DNA of 64,000 nt, from the NCBI GenBank assembly GCA_003331045.1, contig QENA01000001.1:124001-188000 (forward strand). The letters are read 5' to 3'. This DNA comes from Candidatus Tokpelaia sp. JSC189. Lineage in GTDB: Bacteria; Pseudomonadota; Alphaproteobacteria; Rhizobiales; Rhizobiaceae. The position numbers and the translations under genes were made by a program. Of this stretch, positions 31,898-42,451 are shown in pieces. Position 1 is the stretch's first letter. Each line of letters begins with the position of its first letter. The notes under the pieces are model-generated. The model was not told the origin of the DNA and ran no database searches. It worked only from the letters and a program-made list of their open reading frames with translations.

Positions 31898-32590
31898 TCA
31901 GACTTTTTTATCTGAAATTGCTACATATCTTTCACATCTGGTGCAGACTATACTTGACTTCCCAGCCCAGTTCTTTTTTACCATTTCAGGATCTTCAAAA
32001 ATTCTGCAATATGACAAAAGCGATGCGGATCGATGACATAATTGTACAGAATGGTTTGAGATACCCTCAAATTCGTGAATTAGATCAAGAACACTATATC
32101 CCTTACCGAACCAAGGTTGAATATATAATAACGGGTTTTCCATACTCTTTAACGCTGTTACATAACTATCAGCTAGATCAGTTACATGGATGTAATCCTG
32201 CACACCGGTGCCATCTTTTATGTTATAATACATTGTCCCATATAGTTAGAATTCTCGCGCTGACCAGATGCAACTTGAGCGATAATCGGCATTAAGATTA
32301 TTGGGAATGCTTTTTATTTATAGGGTAGATATAGGAAAGCCCATAAACTGTTGTTGATGAAAATCAGTTTCTTTATACTAATGGGCTTTCAAACCGGCCG
32401 GATGAATAACAGCCGTACATTTATGAGGCTCAAGCAGCTGCTCAACACTGTTACAGTCTCATGGATATCCCTGGTTCACTGATAGACATGCTCTTGGTTA
32501 TTTTTAATCCAGCGCAAAACCTCAGGGTAGCTTTTATTAAAATTATCAACAGCAGTAACATTATATTCCTTAATTCAGAAAGGATATATA
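31898..32590 (-). pseudogene. galE remnant (UDP-glucose 4-epimerase)
   Basis: Minus-strand translations in several frames match GalE in order. They are VTAVDNFNKSYPEVLRWI (about 32,500-32,560), AVIHPAGLKA (about 32,380-32,420), TVYG (about 32,350), IPNNL followed by MPIIAQVASGQREN (about 32,250-32,310), then DGTGVQDYIHVTDLADSYV and GKGYSVLDLIHEFE (within 31,898-32,220). The central part with the SYK catalytic residues and the N-terminal GxxGxxG loop is lost, and frames shift repeatedly. The longest open piece is only 111 codons. The gene is clearly dead. Confidence 0.85.
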
Positions 32591-33006
32591 TGAGGATCCC
32601 ATATAGCCTGAACCGTCTGTATTATAAAGTTTTGTTTGAAATATATGTGATTATTATTATGGGATAAATCATATTTGAAAATAAGCACCTCATAAAAACA
32701 GATGGAAAATGAATTGTGATGTAACTCTTAAGAAAAATATCAGTAGCCTTATTGAAAATCTATAGAGCATTCCTGTATCGAGAATTGCTGAAATCGGAAA
32801 CAATCAGTAAAGATTATCATGCCCGGAAATTTTATCTTGATGACATTTCCTCTCTACTTATCTGAAAACATTGACCAATCAGAAATTTCGCAATTTTTCC
32901 TATATAGAGCTGAAATTCAGGAAAAACAGCAGCATCTTGAGAAGACAGTCCTTCTTATTAAAGCCAAGGCAAATAAATTAGGAACATGACACTCTTAGAC
33001 GAGTTT
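32591..33006. other. Unassigned spacer
   Basis: About 415 bases between the galE remnant and the sufA-like gene. It contains broken frames with lysine- and isoleucine-rich translations, and I recognise no gene. The region could include the lost 5' end of galE. Confidence 0.35.
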
Positions 33007-33372
33007 CTATTTTTTCTTCAGCATATCCAATGAAGCCGGTATAATGTCAACTGATTGGCCGCATCCGCAAGCTGACGTTTGATTGGGATTTTTAAATACA
33101 AAGCCTGTCCGCAATGTTGTTATTTCAAAATCCATCAAAGTGCCAAGTAAAAACAGAACAGCTTCTCGTGCAATAAAAACACGAGCATCATCTTTCTCAA
33201 CAATATCCAAACCTGACAATTCTTCTACTACCAGATCAACAGTATACTCCATACCGGCGCAGCCACCCTTTTTCACGCCGACAAGAATGCCACGGGCATG
33301 ATTGATCCGCATGATTTCCTTCACACGTACAACCGCTTCATCGGTCAAGCTCAATACAGAAAAACGGCTCAT
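33007..33372 (-). CDS. sufA: A-type iron-sulfur carrier (SufA/IscA family)
   Basis: A 121-residue HesB/IscA-type protein that carries iron-sulfur clusters to target proteins. The three cluster-binding cysteines are in KKGGCAGMEYT and SACGCGQS. The sequence KKGGCAGMEY and FVFKNPNQTSACGCG fits the Rhizobiales Suf-operon member better than ErpA. Here it stands alone, with the galE remnant downstream and cytochrome c divergent upstream, rather than at the end of a suf operon. A second A-type protein elsewhere is likely. Confidence 0.85.
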   Translation of the reverse strand: MSRFSVLSLTDEAVVRVKEIMRINHARGILVGVKKGGCAGMEYTVDLVVEELSGLDIVEKDDARVFIAREAVLFLLGTLMDFEITTLRTGFVFKNPNQTSACGCGQSVDIIPASLDMLKKK

Positions 33373-33517
33373 GAGTTCTTCTTCAATTCAGCTTTCATCT
33401 GGAAATATTCCTATTATTCTTTAGCTTTTAAGGCATTTTTTCTGTAACATAGAAATTATCCTTATTACACGATATAATTTAGCGATCAAATCCATAAACC
33501 TAGAAGAGAAATTTATT

Positions 33518-33889
33518 ATGATTATTGCTATCCTGCTGCTAGCCATCTTGTTCCCAGATCCAGCCTATGCAGATAATGCAGAAAATGGCCATCGCATCTT
33601 TCATCGCTGTATTGCCTGCCATTATGCTGACCGCAAGGGTAACAGAATTGGCCCTTCATTAAAAAATATTATGCAACGTCGCGCAGCTACAGAGCCAGGC
33701 TACAGATTTTCTTCAGCTATGGTCAAAGCGAGTAAAAAGGGTCTTATATGGAACAAGAGAACACTGACAGAATATTTACATAACCCGCAGGCAATGGTTC
33801 CGGGAACACGTATGGCATCGGTTAAAATAACTTCAAAAAAAGATATTGATGATCTGATTGCCTATTTGAAAAAGGTATCACAGCAATAA
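33518..33889 (+). CDS. Class I c-type cytochrome
   Basis: A 123-residue secreted monohaem cytochrome. A hydrophobic signal peptide (about 1-18, ending AYA-D) is followed by the haem motif CIACH (C31, C34, H35). The sixth ligand is probably the Met in VPGTRM near the C-terminus, and LIAYLKK forms the final helix. It resembles the small cytochrome c552/c2 proteins of Rhizobiales that shuttle electrons in the periplasm. A GA-rich ribosome-binding site precedes the ATG. Confidence 0.9.
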   Translation: MIIAILLLAILFPDPAYADNAENGHRIFHRCIACHYADRKGNRIGPSLKNIMQRRAATEPGYRFSSAMVKASKKGLIWNKRTLTEYLHNPQAMVPGTRMASVKITSKKDIDDLIAYLKKVSQQ

Positions 33890-34164
33890 AACATCATTTC
33901 GCCGGAAATTTAAGTAGCTGGAGTACAAAACTACAATCGATTATTATACTCTTCATCAATAATAATATTTACGTTTTTAAAACGTGATTTATATTTTTCC
34001 ATTGCTATGAGTTATGAATTTACCTCCCACTATAAGGCATTGTCTTCCAGTTGCTCTATAAATTAGCGATCTAGAAATCCGGAATACAAAAACAATTAGG
34101 GAGCAGAAAGACAGATAGAAGATAAAAAAGAAGAGCATGCTCCTGCCCGGAGATTTGTAAATAA

Positions 34165-35955
34165 TTAATTTGCCTTGGCAGAAAGCGTTAGCTGGATATG
34201 AAGATCATGTAGCTGCACTTGTGTTACTTCCGAAGGAGCTCCCATCAAAAGATCATAGGCTTGCTGGTTCATTGGGAATAATGAAATTTCCCGCAGATTT
34301 TTGGCACCTGTCAACAACATGACAATTCTGTCAACACCGGCTGCCATGCCACCATGCGGTGGTGCACCGTAATGGAATGCATGGTACAGGCCGCCAAAAC
34401 GCTCTTCAATTATCTGCTGTGATAAGCCTGCAATCTCAAAGGCCTTTACCATGGTTTCAGGCAAATGGTTACGGATACCACCTGAGGCGATCTCAAAACC
34501 ATTGCAGACAATATCATATTGAAAAGCCTTAATAGTCAATGGATCCTGCTTTTCTAAAGCAGTCATGCCGCCTTGCGGCATAGAGAACGGGTTATGCGAA
34601 AACTCAATCCTTTTTTCTTCTTCATTCCACCCATAAAAAGGAAAATCAATAATCCAAGCTAGTTCAAACCGCTCACGATCAATAAGATTCAGCTCTTCAC
34701 CTGCTCTTGTCCTAGCTGCACCGGCAAAGGTTGCAAATTTTTCCGGCTCTCCAGAAATAAAAAAACAGGCATCATTATCTCCAAGCCCAAGTTGCGTACG
34801 AATTGCCTCCGTATGCTCAGGCCCGATATTTTTGGCAATAGGGCCTGCACCTTCTACGATTTCGCCTTCCTTGCGCCAGAAAATATAACCAAGGCCAGGC
34901 TGCCCTTGTTTCTGGGCCCAAGCATTCATTCTGTCACAGAAAGCACGAGTGCCTCCTGTTTTTGCAGGGATGGCCCAGACTTCAGCCTTAATATTCGCTG
35001 CAAGAATATTGGAAAAAAGTTTGAACCCTGAATTACGGAAATGTTCTGAAACATCTTCCATAACAATTGGATTGCGCAGATCAGGCTTGTCTGAGCCATA
35101 CTTGCGCATTGCCTTATCATAGGAAATCCTTGGAAAGGTTTTTGTAACCGATCTACCTTCAGAAAATTCTTCAAAAATGCTGCGGATAATAGGCTCCATC
35201 ACAGAAAAAATATCTTCTTGTTCCACAAAGCTCATTTCCATATCAAGCTGATAAAATTCCCCCGGAAGACGGTCAACCCGTGGGTCCTCATCGCGAAAAC
35301 ACGGTGCAATCTGGAAATAACGATCAAAACCAGACATCATCAACAACTGTTTGTATTGCTGCGGTGCTTGAGGTAATGCGTAAAATTTTCCGGCGTGCAG
35401 ACGACTAGGAACAAGAAAATCACGGGCCCCTTCCGGCGAGGAAACAGTTAGAATTGGCGTTGAAAACTCCGTAAAATCCTCTTCTGCCATCCGCCTGCGT
35501 ATGAAAGCAATGACTTCTGTGCGGCGCATAATATTTTTATGAAGCGTCTCCCGACGCAAATCAAGAAAACGGTATTTCAGACGGATATCCTCAGGATAAT
35601 CCGGTTCTCCAAAAACCGGTAGTGGCAATTCTTCTGATCGGGAGAGAATTTCCACGCTTTGGGCAAAAATTTCAATTTCTCCTGTTGATAAAGAGAGATT
35701 GAGCGTATCCTGCGTACGCGCTCGGACAATGCCATCCACGCGAATAACCCATTCGCCACGAACAACTGTCATTTCTCTAAAAGCAGGTGAATCCGGACCG
35801 GAAACAATCTGAGTCACGCCATAATGATCACGCAGATCAATAAACAAAATCCCCCCATGGTCGCGCACACGGTGAACCCACCCAGAAAGACGCACCTCCA
35901 AGCCCACATCAGACTTGCGGAGAATACCGCAAGTATGGCTACGATAACGATGCAT
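34165..35955 (-). CDS. aspS: Aspartyl-tRNA synthetase
   Basis: A class II synthetase charging tRNA-Asp (and probably tRNA-Asn, given GatCAB). The frame extends upstream to 36036, but the first 27 codons are unlike the family. I start at the ATG at 35955 ([10 protein letters not shown]), giving the normal 596 residues. The OB-fold anticodon domain ([20 protein letters not shown]), motif 2 [19 protein letters not shown], the bacterial insertion domain and motif 3 [11 protein letters not shown] are all present. Confidence 0.96.
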   Translation of the reverse strand: MHRYRSHTCGILRKSDVGLEVRLSGWVHRVRDHGGILFIDLRDHYGVTQIVSGPDSPAFREMTVVRGEWVIRVDGIVRARTQDTLNLSLSTGEIEIFAQSVEILSRSEELPLPVFGEPDYPEDIRLKYRFLDLRRETLHKNIMRRTEVIAFIRRRMAEEDFTEFSTPILTVSSPEGARDFLVPSRLHAGKFYALPQAPQQYKQLLMMSGFDRYFQIAPCFRDEDPRVDRLPGEFYQLDMEMSFVEQEDIFSVMEPIIRSIFEEFSEGRSVTKTFPRISYDKAMRKYGSDKPDLRNPIVMEDVSEHFRNSGFKLFSNILAANIKAEVWAIPAKTGGTRAFCDRMNAWAQKQGQPGLGYIFWRKEGEIVEGAGPIAKNIGPEHTEAIRTQLGLGDNDACFFISGEPEKFATFAGAARTRAGEELNLIDRERFELAWIIDFPFYGWNEEEKRIEFSHNPFSMPQGGMTALEKQDPLTIKAFQYDIVCNGFEIASGGIRNHLPETMVKAFEIAGLSQQIIEERFGGLYHAFHYGAPPHGGMAAGVDRIVMLLTGAKNLREISLFPMNQQAYDLLMGAPSEVTQVQLHDLHIQLTLSAKAN

Positions 35956-36124
35956 ATAATATCTGCCTTTTGCAAAAACTGAGAAAATAATAACATAATA
36001 TCTAAATGTATCAGTAAAGTGCATCTTATTCTGCATTTGTCAAGAATTTCGATGATATAAATTTTTATATATATCTACAACATTGGGATAGATTTAGTTC
36101 TATTATTTATTTACAGTACCGATC

Positions 36125-37282
36125 ATGAACCTAATTACTGATACTGATTCTCTAAAAAACGCCATTAACCTTCTATCACAATCTGATTTTGTAACTGTTG
36201 ATACAGAATTTCACCGAGAAACAACTTTTTGGCCAGAACTCTGCCTTATCCAAATTGCTTCACTAGAAACAACGGCTCTTATTGATCCTCTGGCTAGGAA
36301 TATGGATCTTAGGCCATTTTTCGAACTGATGGCAAATAAACAAATTCTCAAGATTTTTCACGCTGCACGCCAAGATATTGAGATTATCTTTCAGATTGGG
36401 CAGCTTATCCCCCAGCCATTATTTGATACACAGATCGCTGCCATGGTTTGCGGCTATGGCGATTCTATCTCTTATGACATACTTGTATCAAAGATAACTG
36501 GCCATCATATTGATAAATCAACACGGTTTACTGACTGGAGTAAACGTCCGCTGACTGAGAAGCAGTTGCGTTATGCATTAGCAGATGTTACTTATTTGCG
36601 TGACGTTTATCTCTCTTTACACAATAAGCTCCAGAAAGCTGGTCGTTCTAGTTGGATGAATGAGGAGACGAGTGTACTCACAGCAGAGGAAACCTATATT
36701 CTTCTGCCTGAAGTTGCATGGAAAAGAGTCAAGGGGCGTGTACGCAAACCCCGCGAATACGTTATTTTACAGAAAATTGCTGCTTGGCGGGAACAAGAAG
36801 CTCGGCAGCGTAATCTTCCGCGCAGGCGTATTCTCAAGGATGAGACACTCATTGAAATTGCCATCCAACAGCCAAAAGACAGAGCTTCCCTTGCAAATTT
36901 GCGCACCCTACCAAAGGGATATGAACGTTCGAGCAGCGTCGACAAACTTTTAAAATCCGTTGAAGAAGGGCTTTCTATCCCTCAGGAATCTTTGCCAAAA
37001 TTAGAGGTGCATATTCCACAAAATGAAACAAACAAAAGCGAAGTAGATATTTTGAAGCTTCTTCTTAAACTTGTTACAGAAGAAAATAATGTTGCAGGAA
37101 AGATTGTCGCGACAGCCGACGATATCACAAAAATCGTACTGCAAAAGGAAAAAGCGGATATCCCGGCTATGCATGGTTGGCGTTTTGATATGTTTGGCAA
37201 AAAGGCCTTGAATATGCTCAAGGGCCGGATCGGCATTAAATTTGACCATGGCAAAATAAGGCTCTTTGAGATAAGAGACTGA
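36125..37282 (+). CDS. rnd: Ribonuclease D
   Basis: A 3'-5' exonuclease acting in tRNA 3' maturation. The 385 residues have the DEDDy catalytic residues in VTVDTEFHRETTFWPE, FHAARQDIEI and YALADVTYL, followed by HRDC domains (LQKIAAWREQEARQRNLPRRR, then LPKGYERS). It diverges from aspS and lies beside the ppx-ppk remnants, a neighbourhood common in Rhizobiales. A 7-bp hairpin (37286-37292 with 37298-37304, GAGCTAT/ATAGCTC) lies just past the stop, without a T-run. Confidence 0.94.
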   Translation: MNLITDTDSLKNAINLLSQSDFVTVDTEFHRETTFWPELCLIQIASLETTALIDPLARNMDLRPFFELMANKQILKIFHAARQDIEIIFQIGQLIPQPLFDTQIAAMVCGYGDSISYDILVSKITGHHIDKSTRFTDWSKRPLTEKQLRYALADVTYLRDVYLSLHNKLQKAGRSSWMNEETSVLTAEETYILLPEVAWKRVKGRVRKPREYVILQKIAAWREQEARQRNLPRRRILKDETLIEIAIQQPKDRASLANLRTLPKGYERSSSVDKLLKSVEEGLSIPQESLPKLEVHIPQNETNKSEVDILKLLLKLVTEENNVAGKIVATADDITKIVLQKEKADIPAMHGWRFDMFGKKALNMLKGRIGIKFDHGKIRLFEIRD

Positions 37283-37329
37283 GCAGAGCTATTAGAAATA
37301 GCTCAGAATGATATATTCAGAAGGATATT

Positions 37330-38295
37330 ATGCAAAATACTGTAACACTGACATTCAATCCGACTGTTGATTCGGCAAGTAAGGTGGATGCTGTTCATCC
37401 CACTCACAAAATACGTATAAGGGAGGAAAGTTTTCATCCCGGCGGCGGCGGTATCAATGTTGCCCGTGTTATTAGCCGTTTAGGCAGCAATATTACTGCT
37501 GTTTATGCCCGCGGTGGCATTATGGGTACGGTACTGGATCATTTGCTGGAGAGGTGTAAAATCAATAGAAAAACTATCACAATTCACGGGAATACACGTA
37601 TAAATAATATCATTCATGAAAATTCTACCGGGCGGGAATATCGGTTTATTGCTGAAGGACCAATCCTCAGCGATTCTGAGTGGCAAGCCTGTGTGAAAAC
37701 CTGCAAAGATCTTGAGTGGGATTGGCTTGTGGTCAGTGGCAGCCTCCCCCGCGGTGTTCCGGTGGAGGTTTATGACAACCTAATTGAACTTGCTCACCAA
37801 CGCAAGGCCTCAGTTGTTGTGGATACTTCAGGTACAGCGCTGAAACATGTCATAGCTCATGGCGGTGTTACACTCATCAAACCAAGCCAAGGCGAATTTG
37901 AAGCCTCAACACAGCGCAGTTATACATCCTTTTCTGAAATTGCTGATATGGCGCAAACGCTTGTCAACAGAGGGGTAAGCAAAATTATCACCGTTACGCT
38001 TGGGCACCATGGTGCGATTCTGGCAACAAGGGAACAGAAACTTTACCTGCCTGCACCGCCAATCAAAGTGTTTAGCGCTTCTGGTGCCGGCGATAGCTTC
38101 ATCGGCGGGGTGGTGCATGCGCTTGCCAATGGCACTAATATAAACGATGCTTTTAAGCTGGGGATAGCCTGCGGCTCTGCTGCAGTTATGGAAAAAGGCA
38201 CTGATCTATGTCTTCTGCAGCATATCAAACAACTCTACCAAGATCTATCACCAACTGAAGCAAGCATGAACATAATTCCATCTAAATCTGAATAA
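37330..38295 (+). CDS. pfkB: PfkB-family sugar kinase (6-phosphofructokinase II-like)
   Basis: A ribokinase/PfkB-fold kinase of 321 residues. The motifs match E. coli PfkB best: FHPGGGGINVARVI near the N-terminus, VVSGSLPRGVP, VVDTSGTALK, LIKPSQGEFE and the catalytic-base/anion-hole motif SASGAGDSFIGG. The predicted reaction is ATP-dependent phosphorylation of fructose 6-phosphate or a related sugar phosphate. AAGGA precedes the ATG. It lies 47 bases after rnd on the same strand, with the ppx remnant downstream in convergent orientation. Confidence 0.9.
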   Translation: MQNTVTLTFNPTVDSASKVDAVHPTHKIRIREESFHPGGGGINVARVISRLGSNITAVYARGGIMGTVLDHLLERCKINRKTITIHGNTRINNIIHENSTGREYRFIAEGPILSDSEWQACVKTCKDLEWDWLVVSGSLPRGVPVEVYDNLIELAHQRKASVVVDTSGTALKHVIAHGGVTLIKPSQGEFEASTQRSYTSFSEIADMAQTLVNRGVSKIITVTLGHHGAILATREQKLYLPAPPIKVFSASGAGDSFIGGVVHALANGTNINDAFKLGIACGSAAVMEKGTDLCLLQHIKQLYQDLSPTEASMNIIPSKSE

Positions 38296-38324
38296 AAACA
38301 ATATCTTATTTTATGTTTACCTTA

Positions 38325-39290
38325 AGCCTCTTATCTGGAATCTGATTGAAATATCGACGAGTTGGGATAAGTTTTTTAAACGTCGTTCCAGACGGTCAGC
38401 AATAAGATCGCAATACTGAGCAGAAATATCAAGCATGACACTGTTTTTATCTTTCTCCTGCTGTTCTGGGAAGAATACTAGCGGTTGCTAGCAAAAATCA
38501 GATTGCTGATCCACATGCTTGCTCCAAGCAGCCGTGCGCGGATTATAATATCCGGAGTTGCAAATTTGATGATATCAGGGGCTTGCGAATCGCCAACCAA
38601 GCCTTCACTGCGGAAAAAATCGTAAGGGCAACAAAGATCCAGCCCAGATGATCAATTGCCGAATAACTACCGTAGGCAATCTGGTTAGCAGCTTGTATGC
38701 TGCGATATTCGGTGCTAATATGTCACAATTGATATCAGACAGCAGACAACTTGCTTCACGATAGCGCTTTTCACTTTTCGTTTCTTTTATATCCAGCGCG
38801 CCAAATACCTATTTTGTCTAGTTTTGACAAAAGCGGATAAACATACCCTTCCCATATTACCATAGCCGGAAAATATGATTTTTCCGGTTTCATGATATGC
38901 ATGAGCTCAAACAGGATAACCGCTCCATAAGGCAGCAGCTGACGGCGACGTTTTTAAACAGCAGGAATACTACAAAATTCGTCAATTTCGCCTTTTAATA
39001 CCTGGTATAAAAATTTTTTGCCTTATGCATTTCAATCTCATAAGCGTGCATAACTGGCAAAGGCTAATACTTTAGCTTCATATGAAGCCTAGCTAAATTA
39101 GGCCAAGTTCCGCCTACTGCGTAAAAACTCTGCCTACAGTCAGCGTTGAATAATTTCGTCTTGTGCAGTAGTACCGCATAATTGTCACTGCTTTCGAGAG
39201 GCTTTTATCTGACATATCCTATAGCCGCAGTCCACCAAGCGGTAGAGTAACTCTATCACCTACAATTCCATCCGGTTTATAAACAGAACA
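38325..39290 (-). pseudogene. ppx remnant (exopolyphosphatase)
   Basis: The minus strand shows broken pieces of Ppx/GppA. They are DGIVGD plus VTLPLGGLRL near 39,200-39,270, YAVGGTWPN-like and LARLHMK near 39,080-39,120, LLPYGAVIL near 38,910-38,945, and a tail ADRLERRLKNLSQLV near 38,360-38,400. These correspond to the family's GITLPLGGLRL, YAVGGTWRNLARLHM, LLPYGALVL and RRLEQLARL. Many stops and frameshifts interrupt them and the N-terminal ATPase-fold part is missing. It lies downstream of the ppk remnant, as in intact ppk-ppx operons. Confidence 0.85.
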
Positions 39291-39321
39291 CGAAAACATT
39301 TTAATGTCCTAAGTAGCTATA

Positions 39322-40255
39322 TCAACTGAATCGCTTTTCAGCCACCTGGTTTTTGCCAATCCTCTGCCATGTTCGCGTACCTGTTCGGGGAAATGCGGTA
39401 TATAAAATGTAAATTAAGATCAGGCCGAGGCAGATCAGCAGTTTCCGAAACCATCGATAAAGCAGGCAGACCATCAAGGATAATGACACAGTTATCTGGA
39501 CAGAAAATTCTGAGACAACAAATACTCTGAGGTTTTTCGGTATCTCGGCATCAAATTTAATACAGATAAACTCACCACGCCGCCACTTTTTCAACGCCGT
39601 TTCAAACAGGTGCACTAAATCTTCTGGTTTTTCTTCAAGTTCAAGATCACTGTCACGGATAATGCGGAATGTGCTTGCTTCCTGCACTTTATAACTGAGA
39701 AAAGGCAGTTAATAAAAACTGATCGTAACCTCAATAATAATAAAACGGGTGCAGCAATGCTATCATCTGTTGCCTATACTATGCGCTATACCAGTTGCAG
39801 GACAATTGAAAATCCAAAATTTGGAATAAAAGGAAAAGGATGTGCTGAACCAATGCACACAAACATGTTAAAACGGGAAAAATCGTATTCATAAAATAGT
39901 TTTCAATTCCTTTTTCTGGCTTTCTTGAATCTGCGCAACTTTAGCGAGGATGAGATCAAGCTGCCCCTGCGCTGCGCGTCATGACACTGGCACGCACCTG
40001 CCCAGAAAGCCCAGCAATACACACCATCATAAATTCATCAAGATTTGATGCGAAAATCAATAGAAATCGCAACCGCTCCAACAAGGGATTCTTGGTATTT
40101 TCTGTTTCCATTAAAACACTACAGTTAAAATGTAGCCAAGAAAACTTATGGTTGATAAAGCGATCTACTCTATCCAGAGAAAATCATGAATCTGCGCTGC
40201 GCAAGACCCTGCAGCCTTACCTTTTCCAAAATACATCTCTCTTTTCTTAATCATA
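39322..40255 (-). pseudogene. ppk remnant (polyphosphate kinase, PPK1)
   Basis: Minus-strand pieces match the N-terminal half of PPK1. They are [16 protein letters not shown] (about 40,140-40,200), [20 protein letters not shown] (about 40,030-40,095), [13 protein letters not shown] (about 39,960-40,000), PFPFIPN-like sequence near 39,830, and an open stretch FRIIRDSDLELEEKPEDLVHL with FETALKKWRRGEF within 39,322-39,687. Frames shift between them. The C-terminal half with the catalytic histidine is deleted before the ppx remnant begins. The order ppk then ppx is preserved. Confidence 0.9.
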
Positions 40256-40452
40256 CTGCCGATATCACGCACAATACTCTTTGGAAGATTTTGTGCCTAC
40301 AATGCTAATGTTAATCTGCGGTAATTAGTATAGAGGTGGTTTTTCCGAAAAATTATTCGGCAAATTTTCTTGCATTATAATTGCTTTTGGACCAGACTGT
40401 CAGATGAAGTGAGAACAAATGTAGGTTCGACCTGTAAAAGGGAGTACTTGTA

Positions 40453-40689
40453 ATGGCTAATCGTGCTATTCCTTATTTTCAGAATGATAAAGGTTATAAG
40501 CGTATAGAGATTAGTGTTAAGAAATTTGTTTGTATCGGTGCCAACCCACCTTTTGATCATCCGCATATCTCTCTTGAGATGGGAACTAAAAAAGAAATAG
40601 TTTGCCCCTATTGTTCCACACTTTACGTTTTTAATTCCAAGCTAGATGAAACAAAAAGCAATCCTTCGGATTGCCATTATGTTTTCTAG
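40453..40689 (+). CDS. Zinc-finger (zf-CHCC) domain protein
   Basis: A 78-residue protein with the zf-CHCC pattern of bacterial relatives of the mitochondrial complex I subunit NDUFS6. The ligands are the Cys in FVCIGANPPFDHPH, a His in the same block, and CPYC near residue 55. It may serve complex I assembly, but this is inferred from the family. GGGAG lies 8 bases before the ATG. The FAD monooxygenase starts 50 bases downstream, the usual Rhizobiales arrangement. Confidence 0.9.
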   Translation: MANRAIPYFQNDKGYKRIEISVKKFVCIGANPPFDHPHISLEMGTKKEIVCPYCSTLYVFNSKLDETKSNPSDCHYVF

Positions 40690-40739
40690 CTAGTTTCTAA
40701 AAGCCTACCAAGTGACTTACTAAGGATAGGAACCTACTA

Positions 40740-41957
40740 ATGCCTATTCAGGAGCGGATTTGTGTTTCAGGAGCTGGTATAGCAGGCATGAGTGTAGCTA
40801 TTGCCCTAGCTGCAAAAGGTATAAATGTTACCCTTTTTGAAAAAAGTTCGAGCCTCCGTGAGGTTGGAGTTGGATTACAATTAACCCCCAATGTTACTTC
40901 CATCCTACGGGAATGGGGATTACTTGATAATTTGTATAAACATGCTGTTGAATTTGACAGGCTTGACCTAAAAAACGGCATAGACGGCAAGACGCTTGTG
41001 CATATAGACGTACAGACCATATCACAGAAACACTGGAAAGCGCCTTATATCAGCATTCACCGAGCAGATCTACAAACTGTTCTAAAAGCGGAAATTGATA
41101 AAAATCCCTTAATCGAATTCAAAGCCGATCATGAGGTTATTTCTTACGAAGGTTCTTGGGATTTAGGTTTTGCAACAAAAATCCTGCATAACAGAACCAC
41201 AAAGATAATTTTAGGTCAGATTCTCATAGGCTGTGACGGAGTTTGGTCGCCGATGCGAGCAAGCTTTTCAGAGCGGGCAAACTTCAGCGGTTATATCGCT
41301 TGGCGAACTACCATGGCAGCAGAAAAACTGTCAGCAGATTTTACTCAACTTAATGGCCCTCGAATCATTACCATTTGGATGGGAAAGAACGGCCATTTTA
41401 TTTCTTATCCATTGAAAAATGGAGGACTTTTCAATTTTGTGGCTATTACCCGCGACAAAAACCTTGGCTCAGCATGTTCAGAAAACGGCGATAGAAGCAA
41501 ACTACTCGGTTTCTATAAGGATTGGCATTCAGCTATAACAAATGTTATCAGACAAGCACCTCAATGGACCTTCTGGCCGCTTTTCAAAATGCCATTTCCG
41601 CGTTTTTTAGGACCATCAGGTGAAATTTTTTTGGGTGATGCCTCACACGCGATAACACCTTTTGCGGCACAGGGAGCTGCCATGGCAATAGAGGATGCTG
41701 CTGCCCTTGCCTCAGTTTTTTCAATAAATGCTATGCCAACATCACAGACTTTTTTCCTTTTTGACCGTGAACGCCGCAAGCGGCTCAAAGCCGTCGCAAA
41801 ACGTGGGGATTTCAACCGGTTTATCTATCATGCTTCCGGTCCTTTTGCCTTTGCCCGCAATATGGTGATGAAAATCCGCCCTGCGGAAAAATTCCTTACA
41901 GACCTAGACTGGCTCTATAGCTATAATGCCACCAACTTTTCACATGAAATGTGCTGA
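40740..41957 (+). CDS. FAD-dependent monooxygenase (salicylate hydroxylase/UbiH-like)
   Basis: A 405-residue flavoprotein hydroxylase. The N-terminal dinucleotide-binding motif is GAGIAGMSVAIALAAKG (8-24), with E35 in LFEKSS binding the ribose. The second FAD motif GDASHAITPFAAQGAAMAIEDA lies near 300-321, and GCDGVWSPMR (DG motif) lies in between. Substrate unknown; a role in aromatic or ubiquinone ring hydroxylation is possible. AAGGAT precedes the ATG. Confidence 0.9.
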   Translation: MPIQERICVSGAGIAGMSVAIALAAKGINVTLFEKSSSLREVGVGLQLTPNVTSILREWGLLDNLYKHAVEFDRLDLKNGIDGKTLVHIDVQTISQKHWKAPYISIHRADLQTVLKAEIDKNPLIEFKADHEVISYEGSWDLGFATKILHNRTTKIILGQILIGCDGVWSPMRASFSERANFSGYIAWRTTMAAEKLSADFTQLNGPRIITIWMGKNGHFISYPLKNGGLFNFVAITRDKNLGSACSENGDRSKLLGFYKDWHSAITNVIRQAPQWTFWPLFKMPFPRFLGPSGEIFLGDASHAITPFAAQGAAMAIEDAAALASVFSINAMPTSQTFFLFDRERRKRLKAVAKRGDFNRFIYHASGPFAFARNMVMKIRPAEKFLTDLDWLYSYNATNFSHEMC

Positions 41958-42451
41958 ATACACAAAGCAGTTGCGTGCACATAGTGTGGTTATCGCATCT
42001 TGTTAGTGCTTTGTGCGTGCGATCTGGATGAGCTTTAGTGGAAACAAAGATACATCATTTAAGCGCCTGGGCGACATGTGCATATTGCTCTTTGTCAATC
42101 AATTCACACAACTTGGACGGATAACAAACGTCTCCTTGACTTAAATCAAAGCATAACTACATCAGAAAATCAGAAAGTTTAGCCTCAACATAATAAAAAA
42201 AGCCTCAATTTTTTAAAAGCTATAACAATATATTATAATTCCAGAGATCTTTTATAGAAACTATAAATTTTCAGGGTTGTTTCATCCACTGACAAATATT
42301 CTCCAGATTCCTCAATACAAGTCAGGCTACCTTAAAATTATTTCCCCATGAGTTAATCTCCTACGCCCTTCGCTAATTGCAATTGCTATTCCACTGATAT
42401 GTTATATTCATAATGTGTTAGTCTTTTAAAAAAGCAAAGGATAATGCAAAA
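41958..42451. other. Gene-free spacer before the M48 peptidase
   Basis: 494 bases, AT-rich. A 9-bp inverted repeat CACAAAGCA (41961-41969) / TGCTTTGTG (42007-42015) with a 37-base loop lies just after the monooxygenase stop and may be a weak transcription-end structure. Nothing else is recognisable. Confidence 0.4.

Noticed and set aside
33007..33372. ErpA as the name for the A-type iron-sulfur carrier
   Set aside because: The KKGGCAGMEY and NPNQTSACGCG pattern fits the SufA-like member better than the ErpA GGGCSGF...NPNATASCGCG pattern.
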